From Limnohabitans sp. (GTDB lineage: Bacteria; Pseudomonadota; Gammaproteobacteria; Burkholderiales; Burkholderiaceae_C), in NCBI RefSeq assembly GCF_030158565.1, contig NZ_JAOASQ010000023.1, forward strand, positions 1-64,000: a stretch of 64,000 nucleotides of DNA, written 5' to 3'. Positions 45,119 to 56,134 of this stretch are shown one piece after another. The notes beneath the pieces are model-generated. The model did no database searches. It had not been told where the DNA came from and saw only the letters and a list, made by a program, of their open reading frames with translations. Numbering within the stretch: position 1 is the first letter of the stretch; every line of letters starts with the position of its first letter. The translations under genes were made by a program, and so were the position numbers.

Positions 45119-46684
45119 TCAGTACAACTGCAAGTGCGACCAGACCTGCAGCCCCAGCAAGCTGAGCAGGAATCCCATGCCCAAATACAGCAGGATTTGC
45201 AGCAAACGGTTGGTGCGGCGCTGCTCGGCCAGCAGCTGCTCCAACTGGCGTGCATCGCCTTGGCGCGGCTGTTTGAGGTAGTCGTGCAACAGACGGGGCA
45301 GTTGCGGCAACAGCTTGGCGTAATGCGGGGCTTGCGCCTTGAGCTCTTCCCACAGCTTTTTGGGACCGATCTGGTCGAGCATCCACTTTTCGAGGAAGGG
45401 CTTGGCCGTGCTCCACAGGTCCAGCTCGGGGTCGAGTTGGCGCCCCAGGCCTTCGATGTTGAGCAGGGTCTTTTGCAAGAGCACCAGCTGCGGCTGGATC
45501 TCGACATGGAACCGGCGCGAAGTCTGGAACAGACGCATCAGCACCATGCCCAACGAAATTTCCTTGAGCGGTCGGTCAAAGTAAGGCTCGCACACGGCGC
45601 GGATCGCGGCTTCGAGTTCATCCACACGCGTGTCTGCAGGCACCCAGCCCGACTCGATGTGCAACTCTGCCACGCGCTTGTAGTCACGGCGGAAGAAGGC
45701 GGTGAAGTTCTGCGCCAGGTATTCCTTGTCGTATTCGGTCAGCGTGCCGACGATGCCAAAGTCCAGCGAAATGTAGCGACCAAAAGTCTCGGGCGCCAGG
45801 CTGACCTGGATGTTGCCGGGGTGCATGTCGGCGTGGAAAAAACCATCGCGAAACACCTGTGTGAAGAACAGGGTCACGCCATCGCGCGCCAGCTTGGGGA
45901 TATCCACTCCGGCGTCACGCAAGCGCTCCACATGGCTGATGGGCACACCGTGCATGCGCTCCATCACCAACACCTCGGGCTGGCAATAGTCCCAGACCAT
46001 CTCGGGGATCAGCACCAGGTCCAGGCCTTCCATGTTGCGGCGCAACTGCGCAGCGTTGGAGGCTTCGCGCACCAGGTCCAGCTCGTCGTTGAGGTACTTG
46101 TCGAACTCGGCCACCACCTCGCGCGGTTTGAGGCGTTTGCCGTCGGCGCTCAGGCTTTCGACCCAGCCGGCCATCATGCGCATGAGGCTCAGGTCTTTTT
46201 GGATGACGGGCAACATGCCCGGGCGCAAGACCTTGACCGCCACTTCGCGCAGTTCGCCAGACTTGCTGCGCAAGGTCGCGAAGTGCACCTGCGCGATCGA
46301 TGCGCTGGCCACGGGTTCACGCTCGAAGCTTTCAAAGATCGTGTCCACGGGCTTGCGAAAAGCCCGCTCGATGGTGGCCACAGCAATGTCCGAGCTGAAA
46401 GGCGGCACGCGGTCTTGGAGCTTGGCCAACTCTTCGGCGATGTCCAATGGCAGCAAATCGCGCCGGGTGGACAAGACCTGACCGAACTTCACAAAAATCG
46501 GGCCCAGGCGCTCCAGCGCCTCGCGCAGGCGCACCGCACGGGGCGAACGCAGGTCGCGACCCACCGACAGGATGCGCGCCAACAGGCGGATCCAGGGCTT
46601 TTGGAAGCTGGAGAGCACCAACTCGTCCAGGCCATAGCGCAGGACAATGAAGACGATGAACGCGCCGCGGCCGAGGCGGCTCAT
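45119..46684 (-). CDS. ubiB: Ubiquinone biosynthesis kinase-like protein UbiB
   Basis: ABC1/ADCK-type atypical kinase-like ATPase required for ubiquinone synthesis, attached to the inner membrane. The 521-aa product has the KxGQ motif ([16 protein letters not shown]), the alanine-rich loop region ASASIAQVH, the HADMHPGN catalytic-like loop and two C-terminal membrane helices ([18 protein letters not shown]). It overlaps ubiJ by 4 bp. Confidence 0.95.
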   Translation of the reverse strand: MSRLGRGAFIVFIVLRYGLDELVLSSFQKPWIRLLARILSVGRDLRSPRAVRLREALERLGPIFVKFGQVLSTRRDLLPLDIAEELAKLQDRVPPFSSDIAVATIERAFRKPVDTIFESFEREPVASASIAQVHFATLRSKSGELREVAVKVLRPGMLPVIQKDLSLMRMMAGWVESLSADGKRLKPREVVAEFDKYLNDELDLVREASNAAQLRRNMEGLDLVLIPEMVWDYCQPEVLVMERMHGVPISHVERLRDAGVDIPKLARDGVTLFFTQVFRDGFFHADMHPGNIQVSLAPETFGRYISLDFGIVGTLTEYDKEYLAQNFTAFFRRDYKRVAELHIESGWVPADTRVDELEAAIRAVCEPYFDRPLKEISLGMVLMRLFQTSRRFHVEIQPQLVLLQKTLLNIEGLGRQLDPELDLWSTAKPFLEKWMLDQIGPKKLWEELKAQAPHYAKLLPQLPRLLHDYLKQPRQGDARQLEQLLAEQRRTNRLLQILLYLGMGFLLSLLGLQVWSHLQLY

Positions 46685-47229
46685 GCTGCGCTGCCGGAAA
46701 CGATGTCGGTGCCGGGACGCTTGGCCACGAAGCCGCGCAGGGCCTCCATGGCTTTGCGGGCCGCTTGGGCCAGCGTGTGGGCCATGGCATCCCCCACCAG
46801 GCGTGCCAGGTCTTCTTCAGCGTCCCAACGCACATGGTCGATCAACCAGTTGATCTCGGCGGCCAATTGCACATCGCCTTCGATGCGCACTTTGGGCTTG
46901 TCGCCCTTGGCCAAGGCCGACGCCAGCGACAGGGGCGATTCTTCGGTCACCGTAAGACGCAGGTCAAAGCCTTCAAAGCGGCCGCGCTCCAACAGCCCTG
47001 CGGGCGTGGGCGTGAGTTGCAGTTGGATGCGGTCCCAAACCAGCTCAATGCGCTGGCCTTTTTGACGCGCCAGGCGGGCCATGGCCTCGGGTTCGCTTTG
47101 CAGTACATGGTTGAGGAACAGGACAAGGCGGTTGACCGACTCATCGACCACCCAGGCGGGTGGCTGAAAGTTGGAAGCGAATTGGGGCAGCGCCTGCGCG
47201 GCCCAAGAAAAAGGGGACTGTGTTGCCAT
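46681..47229 (-). CDS. ubiJ: Ubiquinone biosynthesis accessory factor UbiJ (SCP2 domain)
   Basis: A 182-aa protein with an N-terminal SCP2-like lipid-binding fold and a C-terminal helical part ([21 protein letters not shown]). UbiJ is thought to hold the hydrophobic intermediates for the Ubi complex. Identification rests on size, the SCP2-like strands and its place directly before ubiB with a 4-bp overlap. Confidence 0.82.
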   Translation of the reverse strand: MATQSPFSWAAQALPQFASNFQPPAWVVDESVNRLVLFLNHVLQSEPEAMARLARQKGQRIELVWDRIQLQLTPTPAGLLERGRFEGFDLRLTVTEESPLSLASALAKGDKPKVRIEGDVQLAAEINWLIDHVRWDAEEDLARLVGDAMAHTLAQAARKAMEALRGFVAKRPGTDIVSGSAA

Positions 47230-47277
47230 AGTCCCCGATTATTCCCGAAACAAAGGCCCCGCCTGGGGGCCGGTGTT

Positions 47278-48252
47278 TTATTGCAGCGCTTGCACGCCAG
47301 CAACCAGCCAACCACCGCCTTGTTTGGACTTGGTCATGTTCCAGACTTCGCGGAAGGGGCTGGGGCCTGCCGAAGCATCTTCGCGGATCATGCCGTTGAA
47401 CTCAACGCTGGCCAGATAAGCCTCAGCCTGCTCTTCGATGCCCAACAACTGTGCCTCAAGCATCACCACTTCTGTCTTGTTGGGCTGGCCAGGGAACTGG
47501 CTTTCACGCTCAGTCAATTGGCTGCGAATTCCGGACACCATGGTGTCGGTCATCATGGAGCGCAAAGTCGCGATGTCCGAACGGTCCCAAGCGTCTTGCA
47601 AGGTGACAAAGTTCTGTTTGGCAGCAGCCACGAAACCGGCCACATCAAAGTCAGCAGGAATACCCCAGGCCTGAGAGCCGCTCAAGGCAGAGCCAATCAT
47701 CGAACCACCGGTTTGAGCGGCTGCCGAGCCGTCAAACTGTGTCCCCTGGGCTTCCCAGGGACGGGCCGAAGCATCGTTGCCGACTGTCTCGGGCTTGTAT
47801 TGTTTGAACGAGGCGGGCTGCTCAGCAGAGGCGCCTGCGCCTTGGTAAGCCAGACCCCCTTGTTGGGCTGCACCACTTTTACGGCGCATGATCATGCCGA
47901 TCACCGCCATCACGGCTACGCCAATCAACAAGAACATCAGGACGTTGCCAAAAGCTTCACCCATGCCCAAGGAATGGGCCAGCCAAGCCAAGCCCAAGCC
48001 AGCCGCCAAACCGCCCAGCATCGCACCCCAAGGCTTCTTGGCTGCAGGTGCTGCGACCGGCGGTTTTGCAGCGGCAGGCGCCGCTTGCTGCGCGGGGGTT
48101 GCCGCTTGTTGTGGACGCACAGCTTCACGTTGCGTCACTTGGTTCGATTGCTGGCCAATGGATTTGCCACCGCCCATGCGACGGGCAGCTTCAGCATTCA
48201 AACTGCCCAGGGCCAAAACGCCAGCGAGCAAAAGGGTCAAGAACTTGTTCAC
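47278..48252 (-). CDS. Tim44-domain protein
   Basis: A 324-aa product with a signal peptide or N-terminal anchor (LTLLLAGVLALGSLNAEA), a low-complexity Ala/Gln/Pro-rich part (30-75), two hydrophobic segments (about 82-125), and a C-terminal Tim44-like domain (about 195-324). GTG 48252 is chosen because GGAGA lies just before it. Its function is unknown; it commonly sits between ubiE and ubiJ-ubiB in betaproteobacteria, so a link to envelope or quinone metabolism is only a guess. Confidence 0.87.
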   Translation of the reverse strand: MNKFLTLLLAGVLALGSLNAEAARRMGGGKSIGQQSNQVTQREAVRPQQAATPAQQAAPAAAKPPVAAPAAKKPWGAMLGGLAAGLGLAWLAHSLGMGEAFGNVLMFLLIGVAVMAVIGMIMRRKSGAAQQGGLAYQGAGASAEQPASFKQYKPETVGNDASARPWEAQGTQFDGSAAAQTGGSMIGSALSGSQAWGIPADFDVAGFVAAAKQNFVTLQDAWDRSDIATLRSMMTDTMVSGIRSQLTERESQFPGQPNKTEVVMLEAQLLGIEEQAEAYLASVEFNGMIREDASAGPSPFREVWNMTKSKQGGGWLVAGVQALQ

Positions 48253-48290
48253 GGTGTCTCCAATGGATAACAAAACTCACAAATCTGGCA

Positions 48291-49022
48291 TCAACACTTG
48301 ATGCCTGCGTGTAAGGCTACCACCCCTGCCGATAAATTATGAAAATCCACATGGCCAAATCCGCTGTTTTTCATAAGGGTTTTCAGCTCTTCCTGGCCGG
48401 GATGCATACGAATGGATTCAGCCAAATAGCGGTAACTGTCGGCATCGCCGGCGACCAGCTTGCCCATGTGCGGCAGGATCTTGAAGCTGTACCAGTCGTA
48501 GATTTTCTCCAGCGGCTTGGCCACTTTGGAGAACTCCAGCACCAGCAATTTGCCACCAGGCTTGAGCACACGGCACATCTCTTTGAGCGCCACATCCTTG
48601 TGCGTCATGTTGCGCAGGCCAAAGGCCACGCTGACCACGTTGAAATGGTTGTCCGGAAAAGGCAGCTTCTCGGCATCGCACACCAAGGTGGGTAAAGCCA
48701 GTCCATGGTCGAGCAAACGGTCACGGCCAGTGCTGAGCATGGCTTCGTTGATGTCGGTGTGCACCACACGACCTGTGGCGCCGACCTTCTTGGCAAAGGC
48801 CATGGACAAGTCGCCCGTGCCGCCCGCAATGTCGAGCACCTGGTCGCCTTCTTTCAGGTTGGCCACCTGCACGGTGTAGGCCTTCCACACGCGGTGCAGC
48901 CCCATGGACATGAGGTCGTTCATCACATCGTATTTGGACGCGACCGAGTCAAACACGCCACGCACGTGCTTGGCTTTTTCTGTTTCGTCGACGGTTTTGA
49001 AACCGAAATGGGTGGTGCTCAT
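48291..49022 (-). CDS. ubiE: Demethylmenaquinone/ubiquinone C-methyltransferase
   Basis: SAM-dependent enzyme that adds the C-methyl group to the quinone ring. The 243-aa product has the UbiE signature [17 protein letters not shown], the SAM motif [13 protein letters not shown], and the second signature [19 protein letters not shown] 49022 is used (a TTG lies 12 bases upstream). It starts 8 bp after the DUF971 gene and heads the ubi group ubiE-Tim44-ubiJ-ubiB. Confidence 0.96.
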   Translation of the reverse strand: MSTTHFGFKTVDETEKAKHVRGVFDSVASKYDVMNDLMSMGLHRVWKAYTVQVANLKEGDQVLDIAGGTGDLSMAFAKKVGATGRVVHTDINEAMLSTGRDRLLDHGLALPTLVCDAEKLPFPDNHFNVVSVAFGLRNMTHKDVALKEMCRVLKPGGKLLVLEFSKVAKPLEKIYDWYSFKILPHMGKLVAGDADSYRYLAESIRMHPGQEELKTLMKNSGFGHVDFHNLSAGVVALHAGIKC

Positions 49023-49030
49023 GAGAATGC

Positions 49031-49447
49031 TCAATGGTTGTGGCCGCAGCTGCTGCCGCCTTTGACGGGCATGGGGGCATCGCGGTCAGTGCCTGCGGCT
49101 TGCAGGCGCTCTTCGTACTGTTGCCACAAAGCCGCTTGCTGGTCGCCCAGAAAGTACAGGTACTCCCAGGTGAACAGGCCCGAGTCGTGGCCATCCGAAA
49201 AGGTCGGCTTGACAGCGTAGTTGCCAACAGGCTCGATCTCGATCACCGAGACCTCGCGCTTGCCGGTCTGCAGCACCTCCTGGCCGGGGCCATGGCCTTG
49301 CACTTCGGCCGAGGGGGAGTAGATGCGCATCAGCTCGAACGGGATGCGAAATTGCGCCCCATCGGAAAAGCCGATTTCCAGCACCTTGGTCTGGCCATGC
49401 ACAGTCAGGGACTCGGGCGTGGGTGTTTCTTTTTTCAAACCGGCCAT
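49031..49447 (-). CDS. DUF971 (gamma-butyrobetaine hydroxylase-like N-terminal) protein
   Basis: A 138-aa protein with the DUF971 core: [35 protein letters not shown] and [28 protein letters not shown]. The domain is related to the N-terminal zinc/Fe-S-linked part of gamma-butyrobetaine hydroxylases, here without the oxygenase domain. The tail SSCGHNH could bind metal. The function is unknown. It is just upstream of ubiE. Confidence 0.87.
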   Translation of the reverse strand: MAGLKKETPTPESLTVHGQTKVLEIGFSDGAQFRIPFELMRIYSPSAEVQGHGPGQEVLQTGKREVSVIEIEPVGNYAVKPTFSDGHDSGLFTWEYLYFLGDQQAALWQQYEERLQAAGTDRDAPMPVKGGSSCGHNH

Positions 49448-49475
49448 AGTGACTTTCGCGTGTTGCTTTCCAGCG

Positions 49476-52400
49476 TTAAACCAGCACGCGTTCAATGCCA
49501 CCGGCATTGGCAGCGCTGACGTACTCGGGCATCCAGTTCTCGCCCAGGATGTGCTTGGCCATCTCGACCACGATGTAGTCGGCTTCGAGCAGGCCGTTTT
49601 TCATGTCGTCGCCAAAACGAGACAAGCCTTGCAGGCAACTGGGGCAGCTGGTCAGGATTTTCACATTGGCCTGAGGCGCCAGCGCACCGCTGCTGCGCAG
49701 GGCAGCTTCGCCTTTGAGCAGCTCTTCTTCCTTGCGAAAGCGCACCTGGGTCGAGATGTCCGGGCGCGTCACGCCCAGCGTGCCCGACTCGCCGCAGCAG
49801 CGTTTGCTCTCCAGCACGTTGTCACCCATCAAGGCCTTGACGGTCTTCATGGGCTCTTGTTGCTTCATGGGACTGTGGCAAGGGTCGTGGTAAAGATAGG
49901 CCCCGCCCGCGTCGAGCTTCATGCCTTTTTCCAGCAAGAACTCGTGGATGTCGATGATGCGGCAGCCGGGGAAGATCTTGTCGAACTGGTAGCCCTGCAG
50001 CTGGTCGTAGCAGGTGCCGCAGCTCACCACCACGGTCTTGATGTCGAGGTAGTTCAGCGTGTTGGCCACGCGGTGGAACAGCACCCGGTTGTCGGTGATG
50101 ATCTTCTCGGCCTTGTCGAACTGACCCGAGCCCTTTTGCGGGTAACCGCAGCACAGGTAACCCGGTGGCAGCACGGTCTGCACGCCCGCATGCCAGAGCA
50201 TGGCCTGCGTGGCCAGGCCCACCTGGCTGAACAAGCGCTCGGAGCCGCAGCCAGGGAAGTAGAACACCGCTTCGGTTTCCGAGGTCGTGGCCTTGGGGTC
50301 ACGGATGATCGGCACGTAATCGTTGTTCTCGATGTCCAGCAGCGCACGCGCTGTTTTCTTGGGCAGGTTGCCCGGCATCTTCTTGTTGATGAAGTGGATC
50401 ACCTGCTCTTTGATCGGCGCGGTGCCCACGGTGGCCGGCGGTGCGCTGGTCTGCTTGCGGGCCACGCCTTTGAGCAAACCGGCCACAAAACGCTGGGCCT
50501 TCATGCCCACGCCCACCATGGCCATGCGGGCCAGCTTGATGGTTTCGGGGTTGGTCGCATTGAGCATGAACATGGCCGCGGCATTGCCGGGACGGAAGCT
50601 CTTTTGCCCCATCTTGCGCAACAAGTTGCGCATGTTCATGGTCACATCGCCAAAGTCGATGTTGACCGGGCAAGGCGTCAGGCATTTGTGGCAGACGGTG
50701 CAGTGGTCGGCCACGTCTTCAAACTCTTGCCAGTGCTTGATCGACACGCCACGGCGGGTCTGCTCTTCGTACAAGAAGGCCTCCACCAGCAAGGAGGTGG
50801 CCAGGATCTTGTTGCGCGGGCTGTAGAGCAAATTGGCCCGCGGCACATGGGTCGAACACACGGGCTTGCACTTGCCGCAGCGCAGGCAGTCCTTCACGCT
50901 GGCGGCGATCTCGCCAATGTCCGACTGCTGCATGATCAGCGACTCGTGGCCCATCAGGCCAAAGCTGGGCGTGTAGGCGTGCGTCAGGTCGGCGACGTGC
51001 ACATCGTCGCCCAGACCGGTCAGGGCCGCGCCGCGCAGCAGCTTGCCCTTGTTGAAACGGCCTTGCGGGTCCACCTTGGCCTTGTAGGCGGTGAAGTTGG
51101 CCAGCTCGGCGTCGGTCAAAAACTCCAGCTTGGTGATGCCAATGCCATGCTCGCCCGAGATCACGCCATCCAGACTGCGGGCCAACACCATGATGCGGGC
51201 CACCGCTTCGTGCGCGGTTTGCAGCATCTCGTAGTTGTCGGAGTTGACCGGGATGTTGGTGTGCACATTGCCGTCACCCGCGTGCATGTGCAGCGCCACC
51301 CACACGCGGCCTTTGAGCACGCGCTGGTGAATGGCGGTGACCTCGTTCAGGATCGGCAAAAAGGCCGAGCCGGAGAAGATGTTCTGGAAAGCCGGACGGA
51401 TTTGCGTCTTCCAGCTGGCGCGCAGGCTGTGCTCTTGCAACTGTGGAAACAGCGCGTCGACATCGGTCAACCAACCTTGCCACTGATCGCGCACCTCGCG
51501 CACCACCGCCAGGGCTTGCGCCACGCGGTCTTCCAGCAACTCGGCCGAAGGGATGTCGCTGGCGTCGTCTTGCTTGCCCAAGGGCAAGTTGCCCCGCTCA
51601 AGGAAGCTTTCCAGCTCAGTGCAAAACTTGAGTTTGTTGCGCAGGGAGAGCTCGATGTTGATGCGCTCGATGCCGTCGGTGTACTCGGCCATGCGCGGCA
51701 GCGGGATCACCACGTCTTCGTTGACCTTGAAGGCGTTGGTGTGGCGCGAGATGGCCGCGGTCTTTTTGCGATCCAGCCAGAACTTCTTGCGCGCCTCGGG
51801 GCTGATGGCGATGAAGCCTTCGCCACTGCGCGAGTTGGCCATGCGCACGATCTCGGACGTGGCCTTGGCCACGTCGTCGGCGTTGTCACCGGCGATGTCG
51901 CCAATCAGCACCATCTTGGGGAAGCCACCGCGCTTGCATTTGGTGGAATAACCCACGGCACGCAGGTAGCGGTCGTCCAGGTGCTCCAGACCCGCCATCA
52001 CGGTGCCGGTGCGCTTTTGCTCGGCGAACATGAAGTCCTTGATTTCGACGATGCTCGGCACCGCGTTGCGGGCATGGCCAAAGAACTCCAGGCACACGGT
52101 GCGGGTGTGCGTGGGCATGCGGTGCACGACCCAGCGGGCGCTGGTGATCAGGCCATCGCAGCCTTCTTTTTGCACGCCAGGCAAGCCACTCAAGAACTTG
52201 TCGGTCACGTCCTTGCCCAGGCCTTCCTTGCGGAAAGTCTTGCCCGGAATGACCAGGGTTTCGGTGCGGATCGGGGTTTTGCCGTCGGCCTTGAAGTAAC
52301 GCAGCTCAAAAGTGGCCACGTCGGCGTCGTGGATCTTGCCCATGTTGTGGTCCATGCGGACCACGTCCAGCCATTCGGCGTCGGGCGTGACCATGCGCCA

Positions 52401-53354
52401 GCTGGCCAGGTTGTCGAGCGCCGTGCCCCACAAAACCGCCTTTTTGCCGCCCGCGTTCATGGCGATGTTGCCGCCAATGCAGCTGGCTTCGGCCGATGTC
52501 GGGTCCACCGCAAACACAAAACCGCCGCGCTCGGCCGCATCGGCCACGCGCTGGGTCACCACACCGGCTTCGGTGTAGATAGTGGGGATCTTGTGCGCTA
52601 TACCGGGCAAGTCGACCATCTCGACCTCGGTCATGGCTTCGAGCTTTTCGGTGTTGATGACCGCGCTCTTCCAGGTCAGCGGGATCGCGCCGCCGGTGTA
52701 ACCCGTGCCGCCGCCGCGTGGCACGATGGTCAGGCCCAAGTCAATGCAGCCTTTGACCAGGCCCGCCATTTCGGTCTCGGAATCAGGGGTCAGCACCACA
52801 AAGGGGTACTCCACGCGCCAGTCGGTCGCGTCGGTCACATGGCTCACCCGCGAGAGGCCATCGAACTTGATGTTGTCTTTGGCCGTCAGACGCCCCAGGG
52901 TCTTTTGCACCTGGCTGCGCAGCTTGGCGCGGTTGGCAAAACGCTCGTTGAATTGGGTCACAGCCTGAGCAGCCAGGTCCAGCAAAGCCCCCACCAGGGC
53001 GTCGCGGGCGGCATCCACATCGGGGGTGCGGCGTTTTTGCACCTCGCCCAGGCGGTGCTGCAAGGCGTCCACCAGCAGCTTGCGGCGGCCGGGGTTGTCC
53101 AGCAGGTCGTCCTGCAAATAGGGATTGCGCTCGACCACCCAGATGTCGCCCAGCACTTCGTACAGCATGCGGGCTGAACGGCCTGTGCGGCGCTCATCGC
53201 GCAGCTGGTTCAGCAGATCCCAGGCCTTCTCGCCCAGCAGGCGGACCACGATCTCGCGGTCAGAAAAGCTGGTGTAGTTGTACGGGATCTCGCGCAGGCG
53301 CGGCGCATCGGCGTCGGCTTGCATCAAATGTTGGAGCGTGGTGGGTGCATTCAT
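49476..53354 (-). CDS. Giant fused FAD-linked oxidase / Fe-S oxidoreductase (DUF3683, D-lactate dehydrogenase-like)
   Basis: A 1292-aa cytosolic or membrane-edge protein. The order is: N-terminal DUF3683-type region (1-150), FAD-binding PCMH domain (about 190-400, [14 protein letters not shown]), FAD-linked oxidase C-terminal domain ([23 protein letters not shown]), two 4Fe-4S ferredoxin clusters ([23 protein letters not shown]), and two CCG domains ([19 protein letters not shown]). This joins parts that are separate in GlcDEF or LldEFG. It probably oxidises a 2-hydroxy acid such as D-lactate. ATG 53354 fits the family start; 53390 is in frame. Confidence 0.9.
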   Translation of the reverse strand: MNAPTTLQHLMQADADAPRLREIPYNYTSFSDREIVVRLLGEKAWDLLNQLRDERRTGRSARMLYEVLGDIWVVERNPYLQDDLLDNPGRRKLLVDALQHRLGEVQKRRTPDVDAARDALVGALLDLAAQAVTQFNERFANRAKLRSQVQKTLGRLTAKDNIKFDGLSRVSHVTDATDWRVEYPFVVLTPDSETEMAGLVKGCIDLGLTIVPRGGGTGYTGGAIPLTWKSAVINTEKLEAMTEVEMVDLPGIAHKIPTIYTEAGVVTQRVADAAERGGFVFAVDPTSAEASCIGGNIAMNAGGKKAVLWGTALDNLASWRMVTPDAEWLDVVRMDHNMGKIHDADVATFELRYFKADGKTPIRTETLVIPGKTFRKEGLGKDVTDKFLSGLPGVQKEGCDGLITSARWVVHRMPTHTRTVCLEFFGHARNAVPSIVEIKDFMFAEQKRTGTVMAGLEHLDDRYLRAVGYSTKCKRGGFPKMVLIGDIAGDNADDVAKATSEIVRMANSRSGEGFIAISPEARKKFWLDRKKTAAISRHTNAFKVNEDVVIPLPRMAEYTDGIERINIELSLRNKLKFCTELESFLERGNLPLGKQDDASDIPSAELLEDRVAQALAVVREVRDQWQGWLTDVDALFPQLQEHSLRASWKTQIRPAFQNIFSGSAFLPILNEVTAIHQRVLKGRVWVALHMHAGDGNVHTNIPVNSDNYEMLQTAHEAVARIMVLARSLDGVISGEHGIGITKLEFLTDAELANFTAYKAKVDPQGRFNKGKLLRGAALTGLGDDVHVADLTHAYTPSFGLMGHESLIMQQSDIGEIAASVKDCLRCGKCKPVCSTHVPRANLLYSPRNKILATSLLVEAFLYEEQTRRGVSIKHWQEFEDVADHCTVCHKCLTPCPVNIDFGDVTMNMRNLLRKMGQKSFRPGNAAAMFMLNATNPETIKLARMAMVGVGMKAQRFVAGLLKGVARKQTSAPPATVGTAPIKEQVIHFINKKMPGNLPKKTARALLDIENNDYVPIIRDPKATTSETEAVFYFPGCGSERLFSQVGLATQAMLWHAGVQTVLPPGYLCCGYPQKGSGQFDKAEKIITDNRVLFHRVANTLNYLDIKTVVVSCGTCYDQLQGYQFDKIFPGCRIIDIHEFLLEKGMKLDAGGAYLYHDPCHSPMKQQEPMKTVKALMGDNVLESKRCCGESGTLGVTRPDISTQVRFRKEEELLKGEAALRSSGALAPQANVKILTSCPSCLQGLSRFGDDMKNGLLEADYIVVEMAKHILGENWMPEYVSAANAGGIERVLV

Positions 53355-53529
53355 AGGGGTAGGCGCGGTCAGCAGCGTGTCAATACGCATTCAGCCAGAC
53401 ACGGAAACTGGCTTGAACCCGGCTGAGGCTGAATGTTACCGCAGTGCAACAAACACGCGCCGGTCATAGGGGCAGGCATCCCTGTGCGGACACCACACCA
53501 GCTTGCACACTTTATGATCCATCTGACTT

Positions 53530-54273
53530 ATGCACACCCACTCGCTCTGGCCCTACCCGCGTTGGATTGCCCACCGAGGCGCTGGCCAACTCGCCCCCGA
53601 AAACACCCTGGCCGCCTTCCGGGTGGGCGCCGCGCACGGCTTTCGCATGTTCGAGTGCGATGCCAAAATCAGCGCCGACGGCGTGGTGTTTCTGATGCAC
53701 GACGCCACCTTGGAACGCACCACCAACGGCCAAGGCGTCGGCGGCGATCTGCCTTGGCATGCCCTGTCTGAGCTGGATGCAGGCCACTGGCATTCAAGCC
53801 CTTACAGGGGTGAGCCTCTGGCCACACTGGAAAATGTGGCGCATTTTTGCCTGACCCACGGCTACCACCTGAACATCGAGATCAAACCCACACCCGGCAT
53901 CGAGGCCTTCACAGGGAAAATGGTGGCGCAAGAAGCCGCTCGGCTTTGGCAAGGCGCAAAAGTGCCCCCACTGCTGACCTCATTCAAGCCCGAAGCTTTG
54001 GCTGCGGCTGAGCAAACAGCGCCCCTGTTGCCACGCGGCTTGTTGCTCGACCACTTCTGGGCTGACTGGCTGCCCACCGCCCAAGCCCTGACTTGCATGG
54101 CCGTGGTGTGCCACTACAAATTGTGGGATACCGCCGCAGTGGCCCAAGTCCATGCCGCTGACATGAAATGCCTGAGCTACACCGTCAACGACGCATTGAC
54201 AGCGCAGCACCTGCTGGCCTTGGGCATCGATGGCCTCATCACGGACCGGGTGGACCTGTTCGATCCAGACTGA
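53530..54273 (+). CDS. ugpQ: Glycerophosphodiester phosphodiesterase
   Basis: Hydrolyses glycerophosphodiesters to glycerol 3-phosphate and an alcohol. The 247-aa protein lacks a signal peptide, so it acts in the cytosol, as UgpQ does. It has the GDPD motifs HRGAGQLAPENT (H15, R16), FECDAKISADG with metal-binding acids, and HDATLERTTNG, plus the IEIKP segment. It is divergent from the giant oxidoreductase. No ugp transporter genes lie near. Confidence 0.92.
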   Translation: MHTHSLWPYPRWIAHRGAGQLAPENTLAAFRVGAAHGFRMFECDAKISADGVVFLMHDATLERTTNGQGVGGDLPWHALSELDAGHWHSSPYRGEPLATLENVAHFCLTHGYHLNIEIKPTPGIEAFTGKMVAQEAARLWQGAKVPPLLTSFKPEALAAAEQTAPLLPRGLLLDHFWADWLPTAQALTCMAVVCHYKLWDTAAVAQVHAADMKCLSYTVNDALTAQHLLALGIDGLITDRVDLFDPD

Positions 54274-54303
54274 TGCCCGCCCAACCTGGGGCAGGATGGG
54301 GCT

Positions 54304-54579
54304 TTATTTTTGGGCCCAACCCCGGTGCAGGGCCCACTCGACGGTAGCGGCCACCAGCACCAAAAGCATGTAGGTACTCATTTTCCCGTCATGGCCTTGC
54401 ACCACCAAGCCTGCCACCAAGACCAAGACCCCGGCCACCGCATGGATGGCCATGCGACGGCGCAGCGGTGCGCCGCCAGAGCCCATCACCCAGCGCCCAG
54501 CCCAAGGCATGAGCACCGCCATGGCCAGCGCAGGCAGCACGAAGTTGAACAGGTGCAAGATGAGTTGCCAGAAAGTCAT
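54304..54579 (-). CDS. Small predicted membrane protein, unknown function
   Basis: A 91-aa protein with three hydrophobic stretches (about 5-25, 45-62 and 68-84) separated by basic loops (RRR). I do not recognise a family. It has a normal codon pattern for the window and stands alone, convergent with ugpQ and divergent from hemA, with no visible partner. Confidence 0.65.
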   Translation of the reverse strand: MTFWQLILHLFNFVLPALAMAVLMPWAGRWVMGSGGAPLRRRMAIHAVAGVLVLVAGLVVQGHDGKMSTYMLLVLVAATVEWALHRGWAQK

Positions 54580-54692
54580 GAGGGCGTGAAAAGATCAATG
54601 TGGGCCATCAACCAGCGTGATGGATTGCGCCCAGATTGTGCCTTGAAAGGCCTCTGCTGCCGCGCCTAGTCATGCCTGCGCGGGCGGCTTTC

Positions 54693-54698
54693 TATAAT
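54693..54698 (+). promoter_or_regulatory. Perfect -10 box directly before hemA
   Basis: TATAAT ends 6 bp before the hemA ATG at 54705. If used, transcription would begin at or next to the start codon, giving a nearly leaderless mRNA. No good TTGACA-like -35 lies 16-18 bp upstream, so the strength is uncertain. Confidence 0.5.
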
Positions 54699-54704
54699 CG
54701 AAGG

Positions 54705-55976
54705 ATGGCTGTCTGGACCCTCGGTTTGAACCACACGACTGCGCCGCTGGATTTGCGCGGCCGGTTTGCGTTCGCCGTGGACCAATTGGCCCCCACTTTG
54801 CAGGGTTTGCGCAGCGACTTGGCCCAGCGCACCGACCAGACGCCCGAAGCGGCGATCTTGTCCACCTGCAACCGCACCGAAATTTATTGCGCCGCCGACC
54901 AGGCGGCCACCGCCGACACCCTTCGCTGGCTGGCCCAGGCCGGTGGCGTGACGGCGCAAGAGCTGCAATCGCACACCTATTTGCTCGAAGGCAACGAAGC
55001 CGCACGGCACGCCTTTCGGGTGGCCAGCGGGCTCGACTCGATGGTGCTGGGCGAAGCCCAAATCCTGGGGCAACTGAAAGACGCGGTGCGTGCCGCCGAA
55101 CAAGCCGGCGCTTTGGGCAGCACCCTCAACCAGCTGTTTCAACGCACTTTTGCCGTGGCCAAGGAAGTGCGCACGGCCACCGAAATCGGTGCCCACTCGA
55201 TCAGCATGGCCGCCGCCTCGGTGCGCCTGGCCAGCCAGCTGTTTGAAGACCTGAAAAACATCAAGGTGCTGTTTGTCGGCGCAGGCGAGATGATCGAGTT
55301 GGTGGTGACGCACTTTGCCGCCCGCCAGCCCAAGGCCATCGCGATCGCCAACCGCAGCCTGGAGCGGGGCGAAAAGCTCGCTGGCCGCTTTGGGGCCGAA
55401 GTCATGCGCCTGGCCGAGTTGCCCGATCGCCTGCACGAGTTCGACGCCGTGATCAGCTGCACCGCCAGCACCCTGCCCCTGATCGGTCTGGGTGCGGTCG
55501 AGCGGGCGCTCAAGAAACGCAAACACCGCCCCATGTTCATGGTCGATCTGGCCGTGCCGCGTGACATCGAGCCCGAGGTCAAATCGCTCGAAGACGTGTA
55601 CCTCTACACCGTGGACGATCTGGCCAGCGTGGTGCAAGCGGGCCAGGCCCAGCGCCAAGCGGCAGTGGCCGAGGCCGAAGTGATCATCGACGCGGGCGTG
55701 CAAAGCTTCAACCACTGGCTGGGCCAGCGCGACGCCGTGCCCCTGATCCAGCAGCTGCACAGCCAAGCCGACAGCTGGCGCGAGGCCGAACTGGCCCGCG
55801 CCCGCAAGCTGCTGGCCAAAGGCGAGGACCCCGAAGCCGTGCTGGAAGCCTTGGCCAAAGGCCTGACCCAGAAAATGCTGCACGGCACCCTGGCCGAACT
55901 GCGCAGCGCCGACCCCGCGCACCGCGAGCAGACCATGCAGGCGGTTCAGCGGCTGTTTTTGCGGCAAGAGCGTTAG
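54705..55976 (+). CDS. hemA: Glutamyl-tRNA reductase
   Basis: First committed enzyme of C5-type heme synthesis: reduces glutamyl-tRNA(Glu) to glutamate 1-semialdehyde with NADPH. The 423-aa product has the catalytic Cys55 in [10 protein letters not shown], the NADPH site [13 protein letters not shown], and a C-terminal dimerisation helix. The stop codon is TAG. It leads the hemA-prfA-prmC group common in proteobacteria. Confidence 0.96.
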   Translation: MAVWTLGLNHTTAPLDLRGRFAFAVDQLAPTLQGLRSDLAQRTDQTPEAAILSTCNRTEIYCAADQAATADTLRWLAQAGGVTAQELQSHTYLLEGNEAARHAFRVASGLDSMVLGEAQILGQLKDAVRAAEQAGALGSTLNQLFQRTFAVAKEVRTATEIGAHSISMAAASVRLASQLFEDLKNIKVLFVGAGEMIELVVTHFAARQPKAIAIANRSLERGEKLAGRFGAEVMRLAELPDRLHEFDAVISCTASTLPLIGLGAVERALKKRKHRPMFMVDLAVPRDIEPEVKSLEDVYLYTVDDLASVVQAGQAQRQAAVAEAEVIIDAGVQSFNHWLGQRDAVPLIQQLHSQADSWREAELARARKLLAKGEDPEAVLEALAKGLTQKMLHGTLAELRSADPAHREQTMQAVQRLFLRQER

Positions 55977-56033
55977 CGGCTGGCACTGATCGCCCCTCCG
56001 TGATCAGCACTCGGCTGCACGAAATCACTCCAT

Positions 56034-56109
56034 TTTTGTAGGAGCCAGCCTGCTGGCGATGGAGCCTGATGGTCGCCCAACCATCGCTTGCAGGCAAGCT
56101 CCTACAAAA
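56034..56109. repeat. REPIN-like inverted pair, second subtype
   Basis: Perfect 12-bp outer arms ttttgtaggagc / gctcctacaaaa enclose two inner hairpins (ccagcctgctgg and ttgcaggcaa type), with gcgatgg / ccatcgc pairing across the centre. The head GTAGGAGC is shared with the elements at 5390 and 30768, but the inner sequence differs. It lies between hemA and prfA. Confidence 0.7.
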
Positions 56110-56134
56110 CGCGTCCTATTCAAGTCACCGTCCC

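Noticed and set aside
49323-53177. 1284-codon open frame on the plus strand opposite the giant oxidoreductase
   Set aside because: It mirrors the conserved minus-strand gene, and its His/Val/Gln/Gly-rich sequence is typical of antisense frames in high-GC DNA.
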